A DNA stretch of 24,318 bases, from positions 1 to 24,318 of IMG/VR virus record IMGVR_UViG_3300038701_003241. One strand, 5' to 3'. Shown piece after piece: positions 1-6,983 of the stretch. The stretch's first letter is position 1. The number at the start of each line of letters is the position of its first letter. The position numbers and the translations under genes were made by a program. Source of the DNA: a virus. A model generated the notes under the pieces. The model did not search any database, had not been told where the DNA came from, and saw nothing but the letters and a program-made list of their open reading frames with translations.

Positions 1-119
1 CTATGCAGATCGCTCAAGGCGTCGTCGAGGTGGGCTGCGGCCCGGAAAGCACCTACTTCATCACGGCGGCAGGTGAGCTTTGGGGCACCGGCGACAACTG
101 TAACCGCAAAAATATCTGA
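1..119 (+). CDS. RCC1-repeat protein, 3' end only
   Basis: The reading frame is open at the left edge and ends at TGA 117-119, leaving 38 visible codons from the ATG at position 3. The residues read like one RCC1-type blade: a VVEVGCGPESTYFIT stretch followed by GELWGTGDN, close to the usual pattern of a Gly-rich turn, a hydrophobic strand and a 'G.LWG.G.N' ending. RCC1 repeats form beta-propellers and are common in large secreted verrucomicrobial and planctomycete proteins. It converges on the phage operon from the opposite strand, so I infer it is host DNA beside the prophage end. A phage-encoded receptor-binding protein is the alternative. The N-terminal part is outside the window. Confidence 0.5.
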   Translation, partial: MQIAQGVVEVGCGPESTYFITAAGELWGTGDNCNRKNI

Positions 120-130
120 AACGGGTGCCT

Positions 131-149
131 AAAAACCCTGAAATGGGTT
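131..149 (-). terminator. Rho-independent-like terminator of the phage late operon
   Basis: On the minus strand a 5-bp perfect stem (AACCC / GGGTT) encloses a 6-nt loop and runs directly into a short U-tract. It lies about 64 bases downstream of the last minus-strand gene (stop at 213). The stem is short, so termination may be weak. On the plus strand no U-run follows, so it does not obviously serve the RCC1 gene. Confidence 0.4.
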
Positions 150-212
150 CGGGCCTTGATTTCGCTGCGGTAGCGCGGCGATGTGGCGAGGGGCTCGCAT
201 GGTCACCGCGAA

Positions 213-734
213 CTACCCGCCGAGCAGGATTTTGAACACATGGTCCCTATTTGGGTAGCTGTCCCATTCGGTATCGATGCCATTTTGAGGTTCGATGACA
301 GCGACTCTTTCCGGAGTCTTGGCGATGACCAGGGCGTGACCGCCGCCGGCGGGGATTCTCGCCCACTCGATCACCTGTCGCACACAAAGACGGCCGGCGA
401 GTGGCTGACGAGCGATACCGGCCAGGGCACACATGATCTCAATGATCAGAGTCAGTAGCTTGGCAAATTTGTCGCAATCGAAGGCATTTCGAATCCAGCG
501 CAGATTGAGAACGAACAAAAACGCACGGTGCCATTTTAGGGCACGCTTGAGCACGATCTCGGGGACTTCGATAAACTCGCCGTCGGTCGTCGATAGGCTG
601 AGGATCGGCTTGCCGGTAAACTCTCGAATGCCGCGCTGCACCGCCTGAAGATCATCATAGGTGCGTGCGGGAGCGCCCTTCGGCCATTCAGGCATCAAGG
701 GCAGTTTGATTAATTTTCGATTCCAGAAAGGCAT
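213..734 (-). CDS. Papain-like / transglutaminase-like cysteine hydrolase
   Basis: 173 residues, the last gene of the late operon. Three spaced motifs suggest a Cys-His-acid papain-like fold: DCDKFA around C87, GGHAL around H133, and IEPQNG with E148. The same C..H..EPQ arrangement occurs in small phage and lectin-associated papain-fold domains (for example the agglutinin C-terminal peptidase family). There is no signal peptide; residues about 90-106 are hydrophobic but sit next to the proposed Cys helix. Its place after the fibre genes, where many phages keep lysis or tail-tip enzymes, suggests a peptidase acting on the cell wall or on virion proteins. Substrate is unknown, and no separate holin is visible. 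The motif assignment is by eye. Confidence 0.55.
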   Translation of the reverse strand: MPFWNRKLIKLPLMPEWPKGAPARTYDDLQAVQRGIREFTGKPILSLSTTDGEFIEVPEIVLKRALKWHRAFLFVLNLRWIRNAFDCDKFAKLLTLIIEIMCALAGIARQPLAGRLCVRQVIEWARIPAGGGHALVIAKTPERVAVIEPQNGIDTEWDSYPNRDHVFKILLGG

Positions 735-739
735 GTAGA

Positions 740-1108
740 TCAGGGATCGGTAGACTCGATCACTTCCTCCGACTCCGGTGAATCGCCTTTAGCTTTTTCT
801 TCCTGGGCGATCGCAACGATCGCAGCCATGAGGGCCGCACGAGTGGTGGTGGCGGTGGTGCCATCAACGAGCGTGATGGCGATGGTCTCGGCGCTCCCGA
901 TGGGCCACGCTACGCGTTCCTTAGGCTGGGTGTAGGTGACGCCAGCGACGATTATGGCATTGTCAAAAAACGCCTCCACGATGCCATCGGCGGGGTCGGT
1001 TTGGATGCGGTAAAGACTGGACGTGGTCTCGATGACCGGTGCCTCCTGGGCAAGGGCAAGGGGCGCGGCGATGAGCGTGAGGAGAATGAGGGCGATGAGC
1101 TTGTTCAT
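740..1108 (-). CDS. Small secreted-type tail-region protein
   Basis: About 122 residues from the ATG at 1108, chosen over the upstream in-frame start at 1198 because it begins a clean Sec signal peptide: MNKLIALILLTLIAAPLALA then QEAP. A start at 1198 would overlap the end of the fibre gene by about 70 bases. The mature part is mainly short beta-like segments with an Ala-rich helix and an acidic Glu/Ser-rich tail. The gene starts 19 bases after the fibre stop and ends five bases before the papain-like gene, so it is almost certainly co-transcribed with both. No convincing Shine-Dalgarno sequence precedes it. Function unknown. A fibre chaperone or a periplasmic or outer-membrane accessory protein are possibilities only. 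Confidence 0.65.
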   Translation of the reverse strand: MNKLIALILLTLIAAPLALAQEAPVIETTSSLYRIQTDPADGIVEAFFDNAIIVAGVTYTQPKERVAWPIGSAETIAITLVDGTTATTTRAALMAAIVAIAQEEKAKGDSPESEEVIESTDP

Positions 1109-1127
1109 GGTCGGAGAGGTGGGAGGT

Positions 1128-3929
1128 TTACTTCGCGATCCAGCCGGTGTTGCCGGTGCCGGATTCTTTGATGTAGAGAGTCGTGTCCGCGCCGCCATCG
1201 GTGCGCGTGTAGATGCTGCCGACGGGCGCGGTTACGCTGCCCTCGGGCGTGCCGGTGCCCGTCGTCCACGTGGCGGCGTTGCCGCTGGGGGCGATGGCTC
1301 CGCCGGCGTGGATCGCGCCGCCGATGCCGATGCCACCGCTGGTGACGAGGTCGCCGGTGGTGGTGTTGGTGCTGGCGGCGCCGCCGGTGAGGTTGGCTTG
1401 GCTGGCGGTGGTTAGGTCGCCAGTGGAGTCGATCGTCCAAGAGCGCGGGTCGCTGTCGGTGACCGCGGTGCCGCCGATCAGGCGGCCGGACGTGCGACCA
1501 AGTTGATCGCCCAGAGCCTGACCGGGCTGGATGTAGGGCCGGATGAGCGCGCCGACGCGCACAAGCTTGATCCCTCCGTGCGAAAAGTTGGTCGCTGCGG
1601 TGATACGCCAGCCAACGCGCATATTGGAGACCGCCGCGGTGGGGGTGAACGTGACCCATTGCTCTCCGGCGTAATCGGTGACGTTGGGATAGCCATTGTC
1701 GGCGGTAGTCAGGTTGTTTGCGGTCCCGATTTTGAATTGTGGATAGCTGCCGGAGTTGAGCACAAAGTCGGGAATGTGAAGGGCGTAAGTTACGCCTGCC
1801 TCAAGGCCCCCGAAGGGATCGTCGGTCACGGCGTGGGCGATGGTGGTGCCGTCGTCGATGCAGGAAGTGATGGCGAGGCCGGAGCTAGTGAGGGTGTCGG
1901 GAGCATGGGCTCCGCCCTCAAAGCCGTCGCCAGCACGGAGATTTACGGCGCTGCCGGGGAAGTCGGCAGACGTGGGGAGCGGGCCGCCGCTGGTCCAGCT
2001 CGCGGCCTCGGAATCGGTCCATGGCCCCAGCGCAAAGCCGACGAGGGGCATCTCGCCGGCGGGGGCTTGGTAGCCGGCGAGATAGTAACTCGTATCAAGG
2101 TCGCCATCGATCCAATTAGGAAATGCGTTGTAGTTATCGGCATCGAAACTGGCGAGGATGTTGGTGCCTTCGAACCACGTCTTCGGCGGCGTGGTGGAGT
2201 CGCCCTCGGTAAACACGAGGGCAAAGCGGACGTAGTCATAGGCGGCGTAGGCGGCAATGAAGTCGTCATACACGAGCTCCCGGCGGGCGTTGAAGGTATC
2301 GCCGACCTCTTTAATGATGAGGTCTCCATTGGTGTCGAAAAACACATGCAGAGTGTGATTGCGCTGGGCGCTTTGCAAAGAACTGCTGATGTTGATATCC
2401 GAAATTGCGGTGATGAGGGTCCGGACCGACGGGTTGGCCGATGGGATGGGAATCACGCCGTAGATGGTGATTGGCATGCCCATGATGGCGCCGAGCTCGC
2501 CCGGCTGCCATTGGATGCGTCGGTGGGTGGTGCGACCGTCGCTGAGGGCGCGGCCCCGGAAAATGGAGGAGGCAAGTTTGCTGCTGAGGTCGGCCCAAGC
2601 GGTCGTAGGTGAGGTGGTGGTTAGGAGGTCGCCGTCGGCGATGATGCCGTTGACTTCGGCGACGGTGTCGATGTCGGCGACGTTGAGGTCGCCGCCGCCG
2701 ACGACGTTGATGGTGGCCCATTCAAAATCGGTGTTGGCGGCGTTGCGGCGGAGGATTTGCAGGCCGGACCCCGAGCCGGTGCGATCGGGGTCGAGGGTGC
2801 CGGTGGTGATGTTGGCGGCGTCGATGCCGCTGCCGACTTTGTTGCCGGAGAGGCTGCCGTCGGCGAGGTCGGTGAGGTCGTCGTCGAGGGGTTGATAGGT
2901 GGCGGCGGCGGCGGTCGTGCTGAGTTTTTCGGTGTCGAGTTCGGCGAGAGCGGCTTGCACGTCGGTCGCGGCGATGTCGCCGGTCGCGGTGCTGGGGACT
3001 TCGCTGGCGACTTGGTCGGCGGCGGCGGCGTTTTCGACGTTGAGGTCCGTGCGCCATTCGTCGGGGGCGAAGTCGGTGTTGTCGCTCGGGTCTCCGGCGA
3101 AGTTGCCGACGGCTCCGGTGAGGTTGGCGTCGGTCTGCGCCTTCGAGTAGACGCTGAGGGCGGCGCGCCAATTGGCGGCGTCGAGGTCGCCTTCGCTGGC
3201 GGGGTCGTCGGCGAGGGCGCTGATGCGGCTGTTGACGGTGGCGTCGCCGTCGGTGACGTCGGTCATGGTGGCGAGGCGGATGCCGTTGTGCTCGGACCCG
3301 CTGGGGAGGAGGAGCACGGTGTCGACCTCGGGTTCTTGGGCGCGCAGGGTGATTTCGTAACCGTCGGCGGCGTGGCCGGTGCTGCCGATGATGAGCTCGG
3401 TCCCTGCTTTTACGGTGCCAGTGGTGACAAGGCCAGGCGCGGTGAGGTTCTCGTCAAAGGTCCAGCCTCCGGTGAGGGTGATATTTTCGAGGTTGAGGGT
3501 GCCGCCGGTGGGGGTGCCGGTGAGGGTGCCGGACACCGTAAAATCTGAGGAGTCGAGCATCTCAACCGTGTCGACAAATTCCCATGCACCATAGGCGTCG
3601 GGGGCCGCGTCGTCTGTAAGGTCGAGGATCAGATTGTCATTTTCATCGGCGAGCTCGGAGAGGTAGAGCGTGCTGCCGAGGCGAGTCTGCCCAAGCGTGA
3701 GGCTGGTGAGGCTGGTAAGGTCGAGGGTGCCACCGGGCGCGCCTGCGAGGGTGCCGGAGAGCGTGAGGGTGCGGGCGGCGGGGATGACGAGGTCGGTCGT
3801 GATCTCGCGGGTGCTGGGGTCTTGCATGACTGCGACCGTGTCCGGATCCGGGAAGACCTGGGCCCGTGCGAACGCGGGAAGTAGCAAGGAGCAAGTGACA
3901 AGTAACAGGTGATGGAGTCGGAATTTCAT
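1128..3929 (-). CDS. Large tail fibre / receptor-binding protein
   Basis: 933 residues from the ATG at 3929. Low-complexity, Ala/Thr/Asp/Gly-rich beta sequence with repeated 'LTLSGTL', 'GTLNLENITL' and 'ALAELDTEK' type units, typical of phage tail fibres. The 'VQAALAELDTEKLS' and 'LSGNKVGSGIDAANI' stretches resemble fibre-stalk repeats, and the C-terminus (GSIYTRTDGGADTTLYIKE) resembles the short domain seen at the ends of many fibre proteins. An in-frame upstream ATG at 4064 would overlap the preceding gene and lose the N-terminal signal-like sequence MKFRLHHLLLVTCSLLLPAF, so 3929 is preferred. Those codons coincide with a heptanucleotide repeat, so the signal peptide may be fortuitous; initiation at the Met before QDPSTREI is possible. 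Expected role: host recognition at the tail tip. Confidence 0.8.
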   Translation of the reverse strand: MKFRLHHLLLVTCSLLLPAFARAQVFPDPDTVAVMQDPSTREITTDLVIPAARTLTLSGTLAGAPGGTLDLTSLTSLTLGQTRLGSTLYLSELADENDNLILDLTDDAAPDAYGAWEFVDTVEMLDSSDFTVSGTLTGTPTGGTLNLENITLTGGWTFDENLTAPGLVTTGTVKAGTELIIGSTGHAADGYEITLRAQEPEVDTVLLLPSGSEHNGIRLATMTDVTDGDATVNSRISALADDPASEGDLDAANWRAALSVYSKAQTDANLTGAVGNFAGDPSDNTDFAPDEWRTDLNVENAAAADQVASEVPSTATGDIAATDVQAALAELDTEKLSTTAAAATYQPLDDDLTDLADGSLSGNKVGSGIDAANITTGTLDPDRTGSGSGLQILRRNAANTDFEWATINVVGGGDLNVADIDTVAEVNGIIADGDLLTTTSPTTAWADLSSKLASSIFRGRALSDGRTTHRRIQWQPGELGAIMGMPITIYGVIPIPSANPSVRTLITAISDINISSSLQSAQRNHTLHVFFDTNGDLIIKEVGDTFNARRELVYDDFIAAYAAYDYVRFALVFTEGDSTTPPKTWFEGTNILASFDADNYNAFPNWIDGDLDTSYYLAGYQAPAGEMPLVGFALGPWTDSEAASWTSGGPLPTSADFPGSAVNLRAGDGFEGGAHAPDTLTSSGLAITSCIDDGTTIAHAVTDDPFGGLEAGVTYALHIPDFVLNSGSYPQFKIGTANNLTTADNGYPNVTDYAGEQWVTFTPTAAVSNMRVGWRITAATNFSHGGIKLVRVGALIRPYIQPGQALGDQLGRTSGRLIGGTAVTDSDPRSWTIDSTGDLTTASQANLTGGAASTNTTTGDLVTSGGIGIGGAIHAGGAIAPSGNAATWTTGTGTPEGSVTAPVGSIYTRTDGGADTTLYIKESGTGNTGWIAK
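3879..3913. repeat. Heptanucleotide tandem repeat (5 units) in the 5' end of the fibre gene
   Basis: Five successive 7-mers on the plus strand: AAGTAGC, AAGGAGC, AAGTGAC, AAGTAAC, AGGTGAT. The first four share AAG..GC/AC. On the minus strand they encode the Leu/Thr/Ser core of the fibre's signal-like N-terminus. Related 7-mer runs occur at 8683-8717 and 20205-20225. Confidence 0.75.
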
Positions 3930-3957
3930 GACGTTTGAAAATGACTGGCGGCCGGTC

Positions 3958-4122
3958 TCAGTCCTCGGGGGGCCCGAAGGCGAATTGGCCGTTCTCGAGA
4001 TACCAGGTGCGGAATTTCCCGTCGGCCGCGTCGCGTAGTTGGATGACCAGACCGAGCTCGCCATCGGCCTTGAAGCGGTAGCCGTTGGCCGGTCCGGTGA
4101 TGAGGGTTTCGTCGGCCGCCAT
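3958..4122 (-). CDS. 54-residue tail protein, copy of the neighbour's C-terminal domain
   Basis: A short gene of 54 codons plus stop, ATG at 4122-4120 and TGA at 3960-3958. Its core, ANGYRFKADGELGL ... QLRDAADGKF ... ENGQFAFGPPED, aligns without difficulty to the last 44 residues of the preceding gene (ANHGFRFKADGAGGL ... QLKDKATGKY ... NSGQLAKGPAED). More than half the positions are identical and the two genes even share DNA sequence around their stop codons. The start lies three bases after the preceding stop, and the fibre gene begins 28 bases after its own stop. I infer a tandem duplication of a small beta domain that decorates the tail tip or bridges to the fibre. Specific role unknown. 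Confidence 0.75.
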   Translation of the reverse strand: MAADETLITGPANGYRFKADGELGLVIQLRDAADGKFRTWYLENGQFAFGPPED

Positions 4123-4125
4123 CGA

Positions 4126-4746
4126 TCAGTCCTCGGCCGGGCCCTTGGCGAGTTGGCCGCTGTTTAAAAACGTGGTGTGGTATTTCCCTGTCGCCTTGTC
4201 CTTGAGTTGGAAGAGCAGGCCGCCGGCGCCGTCTGCCTTGAAGCGGAAACCATGGTTGGCGGCCGACACAGCGGGTGGATCCACTTCACTGCCGGCGCGC
4301 GCCTGGCGGATGACATTAACCAGGAACGGCACGGAGAGTCGCGCCGTGTCGGCGGCGTTCTGGATCTCGACATCGATCGCTACCTGCAGGATCTGCTCGA
4401 GGCCGAAGGCATCGACCAGCTCGGCCGTATTCAGGTTGACCTGAGCCTGATAGACCTCGACGCCATCGACCGTCTCTTCGCTGAACTCGCCGGCGGAGAA
4501 CAACAGCACCCCGCGGCCGCGCTTCACCCTGGCGCCCAGCAGGATCACATCATCGCTGGCCAGAGTCTGCCGGGAGAGCCCTCCGGAGCCCGTGGGCCTG
4601 AGCAGATGCAACCGGAGGGTAAAGGTATCCCCTTCCACCCAGACGGGCGGGACCGCCCCGGTAGGGTCGCTGGCGCTGCGCATGAGCACATTGCCGGCCG
4701 TGCGGTCCAAGTTGAGATACAGATCGATCGTGCGGGCCCAGGTCAT
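4126..4746 (-). CDS. Tail tip protein with C-terminal FKADG domain
   Basis: 206 residues. The N-terminal about 160 residues are beta-rich with the look of a baseplate or fibre-attachment protein (TIDLYLNLDR, GDTFTLRLHLLRPT, VYQAQVNLNTAELVDAF). Residues about 163-206 form the small domain that is repeated as a free-standing 54-residue protein just downstream. It lies between two unknown tail proteins and the fibre gene. No enzymatic motif is visible. Function is inferred only from position. The duplicated domain suggests an adaptor or stoichiometric decoration element. Confidence 0.7.
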   Translation of the reverse strand: MTWARTIDLYLNLDRTAGNVLMRSASDPTGAVPPVWVEGDTFTLRLHLLRPTGSGGLSRQTLASDDVILLGARVKRGRGVLLFSAGEFSEETVDGVEVYQAQVNLNTAELVDAFGLEQILQVAIDVEIQNAADTARLSVPFLVNVIRQARAGSEVDPPAVSAANHGFRFKADGAGGLLFQLKDKATGKYHTTFLNSGQLAKGPAED

Positions 4747-4791
4747 ACGTGCGAGCTGCCCACCTTATCGATCGAGCGGTCTTCCCACCAC

Positions 4792-4818
4792 GCCACGTGG
4801 CCCCATTGGGCGGGTTGG
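4792..4818. repeat. 27-bp dispersed repeat, copy A
   Basis: This intergenic 27-mer matches the segment at 13660-13686 at 23 of 27 positions in the same orientation; the shared core is GTGGCCCC.TTGGGC. Both copies lie in short gaps between phage genes, just before a minus-strand start codon. The similarity exceeds what I would expect by chance between two short gaps, but without a genome search it cannot be called a family. Confidence 0.4.
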
Positions 4819-4823
4819 CTCGG

Positions 4824-5669
4824 TTAGCTGATGGTGAGCTCGAGGTCGATGTCGGGTCCGGACGTGCCGCCATCGATCGTGGCCGTCGTGTAGGTGCGCC
4901 GTAGATCCCGCCACTGGGCATCGGTCCAGCCGCTCGTGTTGGCATCGATCCAGAATCGATCGAAGCCTCCCAGCTGCTCATGATCACCGCTCTTCCAAAA
5001 CTGGGGCCACCAGCTGGAGCTGAAGCCCAGGGTGCGCACCACCATTTCGTCGATCGGATCCTCGCCGGGATCGGGATTGCGCTCGATGCGCCGCACATCG
5101 TAGTCGCGCAACGGCACCCCGGTGGGATAATCGAAATTGCGGGCGAGGAAGAACGGCGCCGGCCGCAACCAATCGAGCCCACGATCGAACTGCTCGATCG
5201 TGGCCCGCTGCACATCGTTGAAATGCAGCACCGGCACGAACTCATCCCACGCCAGCCGACCGGTGACGATATCTACGAAGGGCAGGCTCTCCTCTTCCTC
5301 CGGATCCGGCGGGGTCGTCTCCAGGAGATCGGCGAAAGCCCCGACCCGATCGAAGTCCCACACCAGGTTTTGCGAGGTAGCGCTGTAGTCCCACAAGGTA
5401 TCCTGCCAGCTGCCACTCACCGTGGCTGTGACGGTGATCTGATCGAGCCAGTTGCCATAATCGAGCACGGCGGGGATCTCCCGTAGATCGCCCGGTGCAT
5501 AGGACTGCAGAAACCGCCCAAAGTGGACCTGTTGGATATGCGGCGTAGGCGAAAATCTCGCCTTGCTCCCCGCAAACCTCAGACCGGCGGGCGAATAATT
5601 GGTCGGCGAAGGATCGGCCAGTGACGATCGGCCGCCCCAAAATTCACGTCTGAGCGGTAGCGTAGCCAT
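4824..5669 (-). CDS. Tail tip / baseplate-type structural protein
   Basis: 281 residues, Trp- and Asp-rich, with no transmembrane segment and no recognised motif. Notable segments are FGRFLQSYAPGDLREIPAVL near the N-terminus, an acidic linker PPDPEEEESLP, and a C-terminal immunoglobulin-like ending GTSGPDIDLELTIS. It follows the 186-residue gene by only a few bases and sits where siphovirus distal-tail or hub proteins are encoded. I do not recognise the family. A distal tail or fibre-network protein is the positional inference. Confidence 0.65.
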   Translation of the reverse strand: MATLPLRREFWGGRSSLADPSPTNYSPAGLRFAGSKARFSPTPHIQQVHFGRFLQSYAPGDLREIPAVLDYGNWLDQITVTATVSGSWQDTLWDYSATSQNLVWDFDRVGAFADLLETTPPDPEEEESLPFVDIVTGRLAWDEFVPVLHFNDVQRATIEQFDRGLDWLRPAPFFLARNFDYPTGVPLRDYDVRRIERNPDPGEDPIDEMVVRTLGFSSSWWPQFWKSGDHEQLGGFDRFWIDANTSGWTDAQWRDLRRTYTTATIDGGTSGPDIDLELTIS

Positions 5670-5672
5670 GGC

Positions 5673-6233
5673 TCACATGGCCCACCAGCAATTGGCCAGA
5701 CCGTAGTTTCCGACTCCGAGATTCACGGCGATATTCTGGCTGATCGAGGTGATCGCCCCGCCCGTGACTTCCACATCTGCCAGATTCAGGTAGCTGGTCC
5801 ATGCCGCGGCCGCCGAGGCCTCGGTAGGCGCGGCCGTCGCGAAGATTATGTCGTAGTCGTAGCCACCGCCCGAGGTCCAATCGATCTTGGCATAGACCGC
5901 ACCGGTGCCAGAAACGGCGAGCGTAGGCGCGGGATCATCGTCCAGGGCATCGCTGCCGATCGTGGGCACGACTCCCGCTTGGCCGAGGACGTAGATCCGG
6001 CCGACAGCCACCTTGACCTTCGCAGATCCATCGGAGGCGTCGGTCACGGTGAACGGTGGCGTGGGGGTGGTAGCGGCTTTGGGTTGGGCGATCGCGCGGC
6101 CGAGGGTCCAGCCATTGGGGCCACGCGAGATCCCCGGGGCCAGCGGGGTGAGTGATCGCACGTAGCGGATGAGCTGGGCGACCGTGCCCGCTTCTACATC
6201 GTCGCCGCGTTTGGGTTCTCGAGGGAGTTGCAT
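5673..6233 (-). CDS. Tail structural protein, unknown family
   Basis: 186 residues. It begins MQLPREPKRGDDVEAGTVAQ, continues with a helix containing RYVRSLTPLAPG, and then becomes beta-rich and Gly/Ala/Thr-rich (TVTDASDGSAKVKVAVGRIY, GGYDYDIIFA), a composition typical of tail-tip or fibre attachment proteins. It starts six bases after the stop of the upstream gene and ends three bases before the next, so it is tightly coupled within the tail operon. No catalytic motif, signal or membrane segment. Function from position only. Confidence 0.65.
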   Translation of the reverse strand: MQLPREPKRGDDVEAGTVAQLIRYVRSLTPLAPGISRGPNGWTLGRAIAQPKAATTPTPPFTVTDASDGSAKVKVAVGRIYVLGQAGVVPTIGSDALDDDPAPTLAVSGTGAVYAKIDWTSGGGYDYDIIFATAAPTEASAAAAWTSYLNLADVEVTGGAITSISQNIAVNLGVGNYGLANCWWAM

Positions 6234-6239
6234 GGGGCG

Positions 6240-6980
6240 TCAGCTAGCGGGGTAGATGTCGGAATCCCAATCGTCGGCCCCGGTCCATTCCTGAACGCGT
6301 TCCCACTTGCCGCGACCGCCTTGGCGCACCGCCCGATCGGCCGTGCCGAGCCACACGTAGCCCGTGGGCGCTCCAGTGATGGGGGTCGCGGTCTGGCGCA
6401 CGCCTTGGGCGCTGGATGACGGGGCCTCGAATCCTTTGGTGGTTTTGCGGGCCACGGGGGCCGGGACGATATAGCTCGTCTGCCCGCGGCGGATCTTGTC
6501 GGCCAGCTCTTTGGCATTGGTCGAGAGGGCCGTGTAAAGACTCGAACGGTCAGCGGCCGCCGAGGCGTTGCGCCATTCCTCGATCGCATCGAGATCGGCC
6601 GAGGTGAGGGCTGCCGTGCCGCCGGTGAGATAGCGCGGGTGCTGCTCGATGGGTTTCTCGATCTGGGACCACTCAACCTCTTCGGTGAGATCGATGGCCG
6701 GGGTGCTTGCCCCGGTCCAAGACTCGGAGAGCAGCACAATCGTCATCGTCGCGGATCCACTGGAACCCGTGCCCTCCTGGACCAGATCGACCTGGTCGAC
6801 GTAGAAATCATCATAACCGGCGAGCTCATCACCGATGCTCGGCCGCGCCGCCAACATCGTGGAATATTTGCCGCGCTTTTGGATCACGATGCGCTCGCCC
6901 TCGCTCGAGAGCACGCGGCGGATGGTGCCCTGATCGTGGGTCGAATCATCTCCTCTCCAGACGGGTTCAGGTGTGGCCAT
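6240..6980 (-). CDS. Tail protein downstream of the tape measure
   Basis: 246 residues, encoded three bases after the tape-measure stop. The N-terminal half contains beta segments (ERIVIQKRGKYSTMLAARPS, FYVDQVDLVQEGTG, ATMTIVLLSESWTG). The C-terminal half has a helix (LTSADLDAIEEWRNASAAAD) and ends with Trp-rich VWLGTADRAVRQGGRGKWER. In long-tailed phages the first gene after the tape measure usually encodes the distal tail protein, so that role is inferred. The sequence itself shows no family signature I recognise. Confidence 0.65.
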   Translation of the reverse strand: MATPEPVWRGDDSTHDQGTIRRVLSSEGERIVIQKRGKYSTMLAARPSIGDELAGYDDFYVDQVDLVQEGTGSSGSATMTIVLLSESWTGASTPAIDLTEEVEWSQIEKPIEQHPRYLTGGTAALTSADLDAIEEWRNASAAADRSSLYTALSTNAKELADKIRRGQTSYIVPAPVARKTTKGFEAPSSSAQGVRQTATPITGAPTGYVWLGTADRAVRQGGRGKWERVQEWTGADDWDSDIYPAS

Positions 6981-6983
6981 GGC

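Noticed and set aside
1503-2612. Long plus-strand frame opposite the tail fibre
   Set aside because: It is the antisense of the repetitive, GC-rich fibre gene, with Gly/Val/Ala-rich translation, no motif and no ribosome-binding site.
3879-3913. Tandem repeats as a CRISPR array
   Set aside because: Units are seven bases with no spacers, and no cas genes are present.
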